Assembly: GCF_003967535.1 (NCBI RefSeq)
Contig: NZ_BIFR01000001.1
Location: 1,169,493-1,233,492 of the forward strand
DNA: 64,000 nucleotides
Direction: 5' to 3'
Source of the DNA: Tengunoibacter tsumagoiensis
Lineage (GTDB): Bacteria > Chloroflexota > Ktedonobacteria > Ktedonobacterales > Ktedonobacteraceae
The notes beneath the pieces are model-generated. The model had not been told where the DNA came from and did not search any database. It saw only the letters and a list, made by a program, of their open reading frames with translations. The translations under genes and the position numbers were made by a program. Shown in pieces: positions 43,517 through 52,052 of the stretch; positions within the stretch are counted from its first letter, which is position 1, and each line of letters begins with the position of its first letter.

Positions 43517-46135
43517 CTAGCCGCGAATCTCTTCCAGAAGTGAGAGATTAACAAAGAGATCGCAGCTCTGGCGGAGGGTAGCAGACATCGCTTCATCGAA
43601 AGCGGCCACCTCAACGCGCACACCGTGGTCTGAACAATAGTCGAGCATAGGCATAAAATCGCTATCGCCACTGACCAGCACGATGCAGTCTACAGCGCCA
43701 CCATCAACCAGGCGAACAACATCCATACAGAGATCCAGATCCAGATCGGCCTTTTTGGCACCACTGGAGAAAGTTTTATAGTTCTTCGTAGTGATGCGAT
43801 ACCCCAGACCTTTAACCGCTTGCAGGAACATCTGCTCATCGCCAGCCTGTGGGCTGGTGGGACAATAGGCATGGGCGCGAATCAGGCGACGGTTGCCGCG
43901 TAAGAAATCGAGCAGCTTGCCAAAGTCTACCGTCATACGGAGAGTACGAGCCGAATAGAGCAGATTGGCAACATCAACGAAGACGCCGACGCGCTCAGTT
44001 GAAGGGAAAGGCGGTAACGTCACCGATACATTTGTTGGTGACTGATTGGCGCGACGTAGTTCAGCTACCATACGATCAGTCTGCGTCTGGATCGACTGTG
44101 AAACGATATTTGCAAACTGTGTCATAGAGGCGGTAGAGAGCCCGTTCTCGTTCGAACGTGCTGCATAGTGTGAGCCAGTCGTACTGGTTGAGCGTTGGGC
44201 CTCGGCACGAACGCTGGTACGCCCATCGCGTGTGAAGACGCTGCCACGTGCCGGTGAAGGCTCAGGCCCCATAAAAGGTCCCGTCATATCATTGCCCTGG
44301 TTCATCTGGTTTACGGTATAGCCAGATACAATCGTATAGGCACTACTTCCATTTGGAACTTGCTGTGGCACCATTGGTGGTGTTGGAACTGGTGCAGGAG
44401 CCGCTAACAGTGGTGCTATCAATGGTGGTGTTGGGATGGCTGGCGTAGTGCTGGCAGCAGGCGCAGCAGGACGTGCATGATTGGCTGCATTCCCAACGAG
44501 AGCAGCGGCGGCAGAACTGGTGCTTGTGCGATGCCGTCTGCGTCGGCGTGTGCTTGCTTTTTGTAATTCAGAGTATTCCAATGGTGGCAGATCCTCGGGT
44601 GCAATCTCCTCAGCTTTAACGGGCTCAACAACTGGTTCAGGAGTTGGGGCCGTCTGAGGAGCAGGTGCGGCAGACTGTTCTTTATGGCTGTGGCGTTTAC
44701 GTCCGGTCTCCGTAGGAGCGGGCGTAGGATGGGCTTCCGCCTGTTCAGTTGTGTTGGCTTGCTTGCGGTTGACCGGGCTAACAACTTCGACTGGTGGTGT
44801 TGTGCTTGTTGTTGAAGCTGCTGCTACAGGTGGATTCGCAATGTTCTCGTTACGGACCTGGCGTACCTCTTCAGTACGTTCACGCTGTGGTGTTGGAGCG
44901 ACTACAGACGGAGCAGGCGTTGGTGCCACTGGAGACGCTGGCGTATGGAGCGTCGTTTTGCTTGGACGATCAAAGCGATAACGACGCGCAGGACGTGGAG
45001 TCTCCTGGGCAGCAGTTTCGGTTGGCGTTGGAATGGTCGGCTGCTCGGGCTGTGAAGTCTGGGCGGTCTCAGCAATCGCATCCTCTCGGATATGGCGGAC
45101 TCCATGACGTGGAATACGCAAACGTGAAGCTGGACGTAACAGTGGTGAAACTGCACGCTCAACAGGCGCAGGGCGTGGCATCTCCAGTGGGGCCTGCTCT
45201 TGAGCATTGTCAGCTTGCTGATTCTCAGTGGTTGCTTTCAAGACGGCCTCCTCTGCCTGCGAAGGAGCAGCTACATCCTGCGTATCGTCAGTCTGTACAG
45301 TTTCGCTCGCCTGGATATTCAGTATATTCTCCTCAACAGAACTTGCTGCTACTTCCAGTTCGACACTACTTTCATCTGTGCCGGTAGGAGTAAGCAATGT
45401 AAAGGCTTCGACCGCAGTATCTTGCAGCGTTGCCTGGAGACGAGCTGCTTCGGCCTGTCGAAATTCCTCAATGAAATCGGTAAAGGGGCGAATCTCCTCT
45501 GCTTTATTTGTGATCAGAGGAGCATCTTCGGCGGCCTTTTCCGGTGTTTCGGTGCTGGCAGCCTCTTCAGCGTGAGCAAGCAGTTCTGGAGTCACCACCT
45601 CAGGAGCGCTCTCCTGAGCCACAGGTGTTGCAGGTTGAGCACTTTCGGGTGAGCTCTCAGATGTACTGGTTGGTAGCTCGTCAGCAGTAGTGGGCGTCTG
45701 TCCGGCTGGAACCTCTTCAGTAGTCGTTGCTGGCGAAGAGTTTGTAGACTCAGCTGTCAGCAGAGCAAGAGGGGTTTCTACCTCATTAGTTGGCAGCACC
45801 TCAGGATTGGCAGTGTCATCTTCCTGAACCTTACTTTCTGACTGATCGGAAGTTTCCGTAGTTGATGCCACTGGATGTATATGCGTTTCCTGAGTTGTCT
45901 CCTCAGCAGTATGTTGTGAGTCGGCCTCATCAGAAGAAGGAGTAGATTGTTGGACCTCAGCCTGAGCTGTCTCCAGACCCTCATTAGTGGAGGGAATTGT
46001 CGACCCTTCAGAAGAAGCAGAAGAAGCCTCTGTTGAAGGAGTAGAGGAGTCAGCCACTGAATCGGGGGCAGACGGATGCCTCACGACGGAGGTATCGACG
46101 TCGTTATGCTCGGAATGAGTATTATGCGTTGTCAC
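43517..46135 (-). CDS. Large NYN-domain (LabA/DUF88-like) protein with disordered N-terminal tail
   Basis: An 872-residue protein. The last ~165 residues form a NYN/PIN-like nuclease domain: VGVFVDVANLLY, KADLDLDLCMDVVRL, VLVSGDSDFMPMLDYC, VEVAAFDEAMS; the Asp residues of the active site are intact. Residues 1 to ~700 are low-complexity, rich in Ser, Thr, Pro, Glu and Ala, with a basic cluster RRRRRHR near residue 535. NYN proteins process RNA, and a disordered tail could bind partners. The start is GTG 46135 with TGGAGAT upstream. Confidence 0.88.
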   Translation of the reverse strand: MTTHNTHSEHNDVDTSVVRHPSAPDSVADSSTPSTEASSASSEGSTIPSTNEGLETAQAEVQQSTPSSDEADSQHTAEETTQETHIHPVASTTETSDQSESKVQEDDTANPEVLPTNEVETPLALLTAESTNSSPATTTEEVPAGQTPTTADELPTSTSESSPESAQPATPVAQESAPEVVTPELLAHAEEAASTETPEKAAEDAPLITNKAEEIRPFTDFIEEFRQAEAARLQATLQDTAVEAFTLLTPTGTDESSVELEVAASSVEENILNIQASETVQTDDTQDVAAPSQAEEAVLKATTENQQADNAQEQAPLEMPRPAPVERAVSPLLRPASRLRIPRHGVRHIREDAIAETAQTSQPEQPTIPTPTETAAQETPRPARRYRFDRPSKTTLHTPASPVAPTPAPSVVAPTPQRERTEEVRQVRNENIANPPVAAASTTSTTPPVEVVSPVNRKQANTTEQAEAHPTPAPTETGRKRHSHKEQSAAPAPQTAPTPEPVVEPVKAEEIAPEDLPPLEYSELQKASTRRRRRHRTSTSSAAAALVGNAANHARPAAPAASTTPAIPTPPLIAPLLAAPAPVPTPPMVPQQVPNGSSAYTIVSGYTVNQMNQGNDMTGPFMGPEPSPARGSVFTRDGRTSVRAEAQRSTSTTGSHYAARSNENGLSTASMTQFANIVSQSIQTQTDRMVAELRRANQSPTNVSVTLPPFPSTERVGVFVDVANLLYSARTLRMTVDFGKLLDFLRGNRRLIRAHAYCPTSPQAGDEQMFLQAVKGLGYRITTKNYKTFSSGAKKADLDLDLCMDVVRLVDGGAVDCIVLVSGDSDFMPMLDYCSDHGVRVEVAAFDEAMSATLRQSCDLFVNLSLLEEIRG

Positions 46136-46416
46136 TAAGATCTCCAGTTTCAGTCGCTACGAACCGGGGCGCAGTCAACTACCGTAGGGAATGTGCGACT
46201 GAAGATAGTTGGGGCGAACATGCGTTATATCCTTTTCCATCTGTCTACTGCATTGCGCTGCTGATGGGCGGAAAACAAGCCTATGTGCTTGCTTTAAGTA
46301 AATTGGCAGATCCGCCCCACCATTATCCTCGGCTGTCTTCACGCTGCGCACTTCTACACATCCCGGTTCTGTCTTGATTGTCTAGATTGATTGTTTGTTT
46401 GTTTGTGCCGTTGTGA

Positions 46417-47184
46417 TTACTCTGGATGTACGCCACCACCCAACGGCGGTATACTGGTGGGTACTGGGCGAACGTCGGGTTCGATTGACTCGTTAATCCC
46501 TACCGTAGGCAAAGTTCGATCTCTGGTATCTTGTTGTTGGCGATAGGAGGAGTTCGTCATCTCAGCTGATTGGCGATTGGAAGAACGCCACACCGCGAGT
46601 ATACGCTCCAAGGCGGTCACATATGTGAAGACAGCCAACAAAGCCAGGACCCAGATACCAGCGTTTAATAAGAGTCCAATGGCCAGTAAAATGACACGTT
46701 CCGGGCGGGCCAGGAGACCAGTTTTGCACTCAATCCCTAAGCCTTCAGCGCGAGCTTTGGTATAGCTGACCATCAATGAGCCAGACATAGCCACAAAGAT
46801 GAAGAGGACCATCCACGTTTGCTCGCTAAGAGCAGGCCAGAGTGAGTCTTGTGGGCCTGGATGCTGCAACGTATAAAAGAGCAGCCCAAACAGGATGATA
46901 CTTTCAGAAAAGCGGTCAAGCGTTGAATCTAGAAAAGCGCCAAAGGTTGTGGCAGCGTTTGTAGCGCGAGCCATCGCCCCGTCAAACATATCAAAGATGC
47001 CTGCAAACAGTACCAACAAGCCTCCCAAAAACAAGTATCCCTGGGCGATGACGATGGCTGTAACTACGCTTAAGAGCAGTCCAACACATGTCAACATATT
47101 GGGAGTGATCCCCAGTCGTGCTACTGGTTTGATAAGCAAGGTAACCAGGTATCTGGCTTGCTGCTGTATACGTCTGCTAAACAT
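46417..47184 (-). CDS. CDP-alcohol phosphatidyltransferase
   Basis: A 255-residue membrane enzyme with about five hydrophobic segments and the catalytic motif DGAMARATNAATTFGAFLDS followed by TLDRF, i.e. the DG..AR...G...D...D pattern. It transfers a phosphatidyl group from CDP-diacylglycerol to an alcohol such as glycerol-3-phosphate or inositol phosphate; PgsA- and PIP-synthase-type functions cannot be separated here. It begins MFSRRIQQQARYLVT; an in-frame GTG eight codons earlier is a second option. The C-terminal 50 residues are polar. Confidence 0.88.
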   Translation of the reverse strand: MFSRRIQQQARYLVTLLIKPVARLGITPNMLTCVGLLLSVVTAIVIAQGYLFLGGLLVLFAGIFDMFDGAMARATNAATTFGAFLDSTLDRFSESIILFGLLFYTLQHPGPQDSLWPALSEQTWMVLFIFVAMSGSLMVSYTKARAEGLGIECKTGLLARPERVILLAIGLLLNAGIWVLALLAVFTYVTALERILAVWRSSNRQSAEMTNSSYRQQQDTRDRTLPTVGINESIEPDVRPVPTSIPPLGGGVHPE

Positions 47185-47367
47185 AATCCTATTGTACCAT
47201 ACTTTCACCTTACAGGACTAGCTCTTTCCTGTTAAAGATCAGGGCTTTCCATTTCTCACAGAAGAGGCCATAAGCCAGGAAGGGGGAGTGAGGTAAGCAA
47301 GCTCAGATAAATGACCTGAGACAGTATTTTTCTCTTCTTCATTTCTGATTGGTTCAAATAGTATTAT

Positions 47368-47402
47368 GGAGCTCTCTAACCTGATGAAGGTTGAGGAGCT
47401 CC
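47368..47402 (-). terminator. Hairpin after the PHP gene
   Basis: GGAGCTC (47368-47374) pairs with GAGCTCC (47396-47402), and TAACCT/AGGTT pairs inside. It lies 34 bp past the stop codon of the minus-strand PHP gene and probably ends it. Confidence 0.6.
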
Positions 47403-47435
47403 GTAAAGGGATGTGTCTATTGGTATAAAAACAGA

Positions 47436-48245
47436 CTAGGCCAGTGCGGGTCGGCGGGCCTCGCGCTCTTCTTTATTGAGAACATAGCGGACCCAGTCGT
47501 AGTAGGAGCTGATCTCCCAGAAGGTGCCGCCGGGAGCGCTGAGGCCACCTTCGATAGCCGCACGCATCTCTTGAGCGGTCTTGCCGGGGAACCAGCTATA
47601 GGCGCTCCCGATGCCGCTCAGGGTATGAGCATCGCTATTTCCTAATTCAGGGAGCCCATAGCGCTCACGCGTTGTGCCCATAGCGATATAGTTGGCATAG
47701 AGCCCACAGAAGCTGGCGTTCCAGGTCTCTACTCCATCGAACCAGACATCTCTGGCTGCATGGATGCGATCCATGACCGCGAGCTGGCAGCTATGGCGAA
47801 AGAAGCGATGCAGAGGATGAGCTACCACAGCCAGCCCGCCCTGCTCGTGGATCAGATCGATGCTGCGCTCCATGCTCAGTCCAGGCTGAATACGTTTTTC
47901 AATGAACAGACCTAGCAGATGGCCCTCGGTAGTTGTAACCTCTTCACCAACAATAAAATCGAACCGATAGTTGCCCTTAGCCCATAGATCGCGGGCTCGT
48001 AGTGCACCATCAATGACATCATGATCGGTTAACGCAATAACATCCAGATCAGTATTTACTTGGACATGTGCGAGCAGTTCATCGATTGTCGCGCAACCAT
48101 CACTATAGGTGCTATGCATATGCAGATCAGCCTTGCCCTGCTTTCCCAGCGCATGGGCCTGTTTCACAGTCATCTTACTGCGCTTCTTCAGCATAGCGGT
48201 GCCAATAGATGCCATTCCTCTGGTTGCGGTATAGTCTTTGCTCAT
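47436..48245 (-). CDS. PHP-domain phosphoesterase
   Basis: A 269-residue hydrolase of the polymerase-and-histidinol-phosphatase fold. Metal-binding segments: ADLHMHSTYSDG (~39-50), VIALTDHDVIDG (~68-79), EEVTTTEGHLLGLF, VVAHPLHRFF, GNSDAHTLSG. These give a complete trinuclear site. Substrate unknown; nucleoside or sugar phosphates are typical. The N-terminus before residue 35 is basic and the exact start (ATG 48245 or later ATG codons) is uncertain. Confidence 0.9.
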   Translation of the reverse strand: MSKDYTATRGMASIGTAMLKKRSKMTVKQAHALGKQGKADLHMHSTYSDGCATIDELLAHVQVNTDLDVIALTDHDVIDGALRARDLWAKGNYRFDFIVGEEVTTTEGHLLGLFIEKRIQPGLSMERSIDLIHEQGGLAVVAHPLHRFFRHSCQLAVMDRIHAARDVWFDGVETWNASFCGLYANYIAMGTTRERYGLPELGNSDAHTLSGIGSAYSWFPGKTAQEMRAAIEGGLSAPGGTFWEISSYYDWVRYVLNKEEREARRPALA

Positions 48246-48280
48246 GCGTATCGAGTTCCTTTTCTGCCTTTGTCTTATCA

Positions 48281-48303
48281 GGAAGGTCGCTTGTCTCCTT
48301 CCA
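48281..48303 (+). repeat. Fragment of the MITE-like repeat end
   Basis: GGAAGGTCGCTTGTCTCCTTCC repeats the end of the palindromic element family (as at 40274-40301, in reverse complement). Only the end is present, with TGTCTTATCA directly before it, which in the array follows intact elements. Confidence 0.75.
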
Positions 48304-48938
48304 GCGGCCAGATTTCAATCGTTCCCAATCCGTGTTATATGGTCAGATTGGGATATATCGTTCCTTCTAACACTACCATAGTCTGGTTAAAAATCAGAAT
48401 TAACGCTATGTAAAGTAGTGTTAAAACAATGTATAGCGATATCAGCCAGCGTCGAAAGAGCAAGGGAGGTCAGAGGCAATAGGAGCTGAACAAACGATAG
48501 GCCAGCCTGAGAGAGGAGTGCCAGTGCTTATACGAGCCAGCAAAATTGTCTATCATTATGCTTCATAATACATGAATACTTCAGTAAGCGTCAATCTGTT
48601 CCTGATTAGATCAGGACCTTTCTCCTAAAAGAAAGCCATTTGCCGACGAATATAGTAAAACAGAGCACCGGATGATGCAGAAAGAGAATAAGGTTGTGCT
48701 TACTTATCTAAACCTTGGAGAACGATAAGAAGATTAGAATATTCTAATAACAGTTGCAAGTGCTTGAAATTATGGAAAGTTTCCAGTTATACTACCTGAG
48801 GTTATAGATGCAAAAAGAGATGTTGTAAAATTAAAATCTCTAAGTGCTAATTATTTTTTAAGGTCTCTACAGCTAAAGAGGTTACGTAATCTTTCTCCAT
48901 AAACTAGCATGAGTAGTAAGAGGAGAGAAAATAAATTT
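48304..48938. other. AT-rich intergenic region
   Basis: About 640 bp. A hairpin TTCCCAATC/GATTGGGAT lies near 48323-48352. From ~48550 the sequence becomes markedly AT-rich. No gene with support found. Confidence 0.4.
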
Positions 48939-49145
48939 ATGAATAAGAGAAATCAGGGTAAACGAGACTTTTTCTTGCTAGCCTTGACTAATTTGTGCAT
49001 TAGTATTCTCTGTTTTTTTACATTTTTTCGTTTTCCGCCGAACACTTTTCTTTATTTTTTTGTACTCAGTGTTGGGTGTTTTGCCCTTCTAGGAAGCGGC
49101 TTCTATACATTCTTGTTTATCCTGGCAGCTAAAAATGTTGATTGA
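48939..49145 (+). CDS. Small membrane protein in AT-rich patch
   Basis: A 68-residue protein with two hydrophobic segments (LLALTNLCISILCFFTFF and FLYFFVLSVGCFALLGSGFY) after a short basic start. An upstream in-frame ATG at 48909 is possible; AGAGGAGAG lies 13 bases before ATG 48939, weakly favouring this one. No family recognised. Local base composition is far more AT-rich than the rest of the window. Confidence 0.5.
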   Translation: MNKRNQGKRDFFLLALTNLCISILCFFTFFRFPPNTFLYFFVLSVGCFALLGSGFYTFLFILAAKNVD

Positions 49146-49268
49146 TTAGAGATATACAAAGATGTTGACTTACTTCGTAAACGTTTCTAATCTAGAAGTG
49201 GTAGCTTTGATTTAACTTAAGGATAGATGTCATTTTTCATAGCGACCTTGTAGTGTAGTCTGAAATAC

Positions 49269-49307
49269 TTTTCATTTATGCATTGGATACCAATGCATAA
49301 ATGAAAA
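49269..49307. terminator. 18-bp hairpin in AT-rich patch
   Basis: 49269-49286 is the exact reverse complement of 49290-49307 with a 3-nt loop. It lies downstream of the first small membrane protein gene and may end it. Confidence 0.55.
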
Positions 49308-49433
49308 ATTAGTCAAAAGGTGATATAAAAATGAGAAAAATTAGTAAACATTCAAAAGAATTTTTATGTTTTTTTATGATTTTATGACTCTAAAGAGGTT
49401 ACAAGAGCAAGAAGAAAGGAAGTCATAATTTCT

Positions 49434-49775
49434 ATGTTGTTTTTTAGCTTTAATTCCCTATTTGATGGTGCTTTTTTCTTTGCTTGTCTATTTGCTTTGA
49501 TGGTAGCGATATATTTTATGTGGCGCGGCATCAAAGAATTGGCAGCCATCCATGGTTCAAGAATTATAAAGATAGCGGAACTGCTTAAGAACGTTTATTC
49601 GTGCACCGCTCTGAGCTTGCTATGTGCGATATTGTTCTTTATCTCATGGTATATTTTCCCCCATCAAGATAATACTTTTCTGAAAATATTTTTATCGATA
49701 ATAATGTTAGCCACATTTTGTTTAGCTTCCTTGCTCTTGTATAGATCGTATTTGCTTCATCTTCACAAGGAATAG
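49434..49775 (+). CDS. Small membrane protein in AT-rich patch
   Basis: A 113-residue protein with three hydrophobic segments (FFFACLFALMVAIYFMW, ALSLLCAILFFISWYIF, FLSIIMLATFCLASLLLY) and a short charged tail. AAAGGAAG lies upstream of ATG 49434. No family recognised. Together with the gene at 48939 it makes a pair of AT-rich small membrane proteins, possibly acquired from elsewhere. Confidence 0.6.
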   Translation: MLFFSFNSLFDGAFFFACLFALMVAIYFMWRGIKELAAIHGSRIIKIAELLKNVYSCTALSLLCAILFFISWYIFPHQDNTFLKIFLSIIMLATFCLASLLLYRSYLLHLHKE

Positions 49776-50004
49776 ATACTGTTTTCCCTTATAAAATGTC
49801 GGGATGTAAAAAGGAACTATTCCGGAACTATGTCAGAAGCACAGTGAGGAGACGCAGTAGCGAATGAGCCAATATTTTTGGCATAATCAATCAGGGTCAC
49901 AATGGCAGGGCTCCATTAAATGGTGAAAGACCCATTGTTTGAGCTCAATGTTGAGCACTTATCTGTGCAATTCACCAGATAATGGAGCGCTACCGATGTC
50001 TGTC

Positions 50005-50622
50005 TTATGCAAAAGGATGGCGGAGTACCGTATGCATTTTTTCTGGGGCGGTTCTCCGCATATCGTTTAGATAGATTTCATGATGTTTTCCGCGAAATGT
50101 ATAGTTATGTTCTTCCAGAAAACAGCCCAGCTTCTCAAGCGTTGGCCCTTCGTCTGCAAATGGGCCAACATGCATGGTCTGGGCAACCTTCCCTTCGTAG
50201 AAACGCTCCAGGCGTATGTTCTCCAGCGCGGGCCGATGTTTCTTCCGCTGTGCCTGTCTGCATGCCTCAGCAAACCATACATCAGTCACACACTCTGGCT
50301 GCATAATCATCATCGTCCATTGCCAGTTCTCTCGTGGAGCGTCTCGGTTGCCATCAGCCCACCAGAGCCCCTCAAGAGGCATCACAGGATAGTCGATGCC
50401 CAGTTCTTTCTTGAGCAGAAACTTTGTGGTATAGGCAGTCGCGTAGATTGCTTCAATTGCATCTTTATATTCCTGCGCTGTATTGGGATCACCTTTTCCG
50501 TCTAGCATCAGAAAATTTAGTGCGGGAATATCTACGACCACAACTTTTCCAACAGGAGGGGTATAGAAATGCTTCAAATCTGTTTTGAGATTCAGTCTGG
50601 TTGGTTCAATGCTTCTACTCAT
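50005..50622 (-). CDS. GyrI-like small-molecule-binding domain protein
   Basis: A 205-residue protein: HFYTPPVGKVVVVDIPALNF, KGDPNTAQEYKDAIEAIYAT, VMPLEGLWW, and the C-terminal KHHEIYLNDMRRTAPEKMHT are strongly conserved in the stand-alone GyrI-like group. The domain binds hydrophobic or cationic small molecules and is the sensor part of BmrR-type regulators; stand-alone members often hydrolyse or sequester drugs. AGGA lies upstream of ATG 50622. It is divergent from a WYL-domain regulator that may control it. Confidence 0.88.
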   Translation of the reverse strand: MSRSIEPTRLNLKTDLKHFYTPPVGKVVVVDIPALNFLMLDGKGDPNTAQEYKDAIEAIYATAYTTKFLLKKELGIDYPVMPLEGLWWADGNRDAPRENWQWTMMIMQPECVTDVWFAEACRQAQRKKHRPALENIRLERFYEGKVAQTMHVGPFADEGPTLEKLGCFLEEHNYTFRGKHHEIYLNDMRRTAPEKMHTVLRHPFA

Positions 50623-50743
50623 AGAGTCCTACTTTCTGTATGCCCTTTTTGTTTAAAAAAAGCTCTGGTGGATGTACTGATCTGTCAGGGCTTGAAATCC
50701 TGCTAGCTCAACACATTGTCCCTGTCTCATAGAATACCTGCTG

Positions 50744-50768
50744 CTCCCTGACATCTTTTGTCAGGGAG
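50744..50768. promoter_or_regulatory. Inverted repeat between divergent GyrI-like and WYL genes
   Basis: CTCCCTGACA (50744-50753) with TGTCAGGGAG (50759-50768), a perfect 10-bp inverted repeat around 5 nt, 56 bp upstream of the WYL regulator start. It is a plausible operator for that protein or a leader hairpin. Confidence 0.45.
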
Positions 50769-50823
50769 TGTGGAAGATGGTAAACTGAGTAGAAAATTCG
50801 GATGGACCAGAGGCGAAATAGAG

Positions 50824-51789
50824 ATGAGAGCTGATCGTTTACTGACCATTTTGTTGCTATTGCAGGCGCGAGGACGTATGACAGCCCAGGAACTGGCCGG
50901 GCATCTGGAGGTTTCGGAGCGGACTATCTATCGAGATCTTCAAGCGCTTAGCCTGGCAGGTATTCCAGTCTATGCTGAATCGGGGATAGGAGGAGGATAC
51001 TCACTCATTGAACAGTATCAAACACGTTTGACAGGATTTACGAAGTCCGAAGTGCGTGCACTGGCCCCATCGCAATCATTCGGGCCGCTTCACGATCTGG
51101 GCCTGGGACCGGCTTTGGAGGCAGCATTCCTCAAACTTGAGGTCGTCCTCTCGCCCCATTGGCATGGAGATATAGACACGGTTAAACGGTCAATTTACCT
51201 GGATTCCACAGGCTGGCTGTGGGCAAAAGAGCCGGTGCCGTTTCTGCCACTGTTACATGAGGCGCTCTGGCTGGGCCAGAAAGTGGCAATCGACTATCAT
51301 CGCCACGATGGTCAGATTCGCCAGCGTGTGGTTGATCCATATGGGTTTGTGGCAAAATCTACAGTCTGGTACTTGATTGGAGCGGTTGATGGCCAGATTC
51401 GCATGTTCCGTGTTTCGCGCGTGGGTGCGGCCCGGCTCCTGGCAGAAACCAGCCAGCGCCCGCAAGATTTTGACGTGCGAGTGTACTGGGAAACGTGGAA
51501 TCGCACCTTTGCAACGAACTATACGCCTTATATTGTCCGTCTTCGCCTTGCACCAGGGGGAATGCAGAGACTCTTCGAGATAGCAGATGAAACCGCGAGA
51601 AGCTCGCTGAGAGAAGAACCGCTTAGCGATGATCAGGGATGGAGTCTCGTTTCGATGACCTTTAGCTCTCTTCTCCATGCGCGTACAGTTGCTATGGGTG
51701 TTGGTAATCTTCTGGAAGTGGTAGAGCCATTGGAGCTCCGTGGAGCCATTCGTACGCAGGCTCAGCAGATTGTTGCCCTATATGAATAA
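50824..51789 (+). CDS. WYL-domain DeoR/HTH-type transcriptional regulator
   Basis: A 321-residue regulator. N-terminal HTH_11 (RADRLLTILLLLQARGRMTA, LEVSERTIYRDLQALSLAGI) at residues 2-55; then the WYL domain, where a YHRHDGQIRQRVVDPYGFVA segment and WYLIGAVDGQIRMFRVSRV are seen (~160-205); C-terminal WCX extension. WYL domains bind nucleotides or nucleic acids. Start ATG 50824 chosen for homology (MRADRLL); a longer in-frame frame exists. It is divergent from the GyrI-like gene. Confidence 0.92.
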   Translation: MRADRLLTILLLLQARGRMTAQELAGHLEVSERTIYRDLQALSLAGIPVYAESGIGGGYSLIEQYQTRLTGFTKSEVRALAPSQSFGPLHDLGLGPALEAAFLKLEVVLSPHWHGDIDTVKRSIYLDSTGWLWAKEPVPFLPLLHEALWLGQKVAIDYHRHDGQIRQRVVDPYGFVAKSTVWYLIGAVDGQIRMFRVSRVGAARLLAETSQRPQDFDVRVYWETWNRTFATNYTPYIVRLRLAPGGMQRLFEIADETARSSLREEPLSDDQGWSLVSMTFSSLLHARTVAMGVGNLLEVVEPLELRGAIRTQAQQIVALYE

Positions 51790-51842
51790 AATGATTTTTT
51801 ACACCAGACTATCTGGTAGTTTGTCGCCAGCTATAAAAACAG

Positions 51843-51874
51843 AAGAGCATCCTCTTCCACGAGAGGATGCTCTT
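51843..51874 (-). terminator. Terminator of the tRNA-Lys transcript
   Basis: AAGAGCATCCTCT (51843-51855) pairs with AGAGGATGCTCTT (51862-51874) around 6 nt. On the minus strand it is followed by CTGTTTTTATAG, as in an intrinsic terminator. Confidence 0.8.
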
Positions 51875-51880
51875 TGAGAG

Positions 51881-51952
51881 TGGGTGACCAGGGACTCGAA
51901 CCCTGAACCTAACGATTAAGAGTCGTTTGCTCTACCATTGAGCTAGTCACCC
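51881..51952 (-). tRNA. tRNA-Lys (anticodon CTT)
   Basis: Minus-strand cloverleaf: acceptor stem GGGTGAC/GTCACCC, D arm AGCTCAATGGTAGAGC, anticodon stem AACGA/TCGTT with loop CTCTTAA giving anticodon CTT, T arm with GGTTCGAGTCC. Discriminator A at 51881; CCA is not encoded. A terminator follows. Confidence 0.95.
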
Positions 51953-52052
51953 GTTGGGCAAAATGATAATACCATAGCATGCCAATCTCGTCAAGTAGTC
52001 TTGCCCCCCAATTTTTGCAGCACTCTAAATCTCTTTACCTATCACACCATTC

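Noticed and set aside
44794..45387. Plus-strand ORF of 197 codons
   Set aside because: Antisense to the NYN gene's low-complexity region, where stop-free frames are common by composition.
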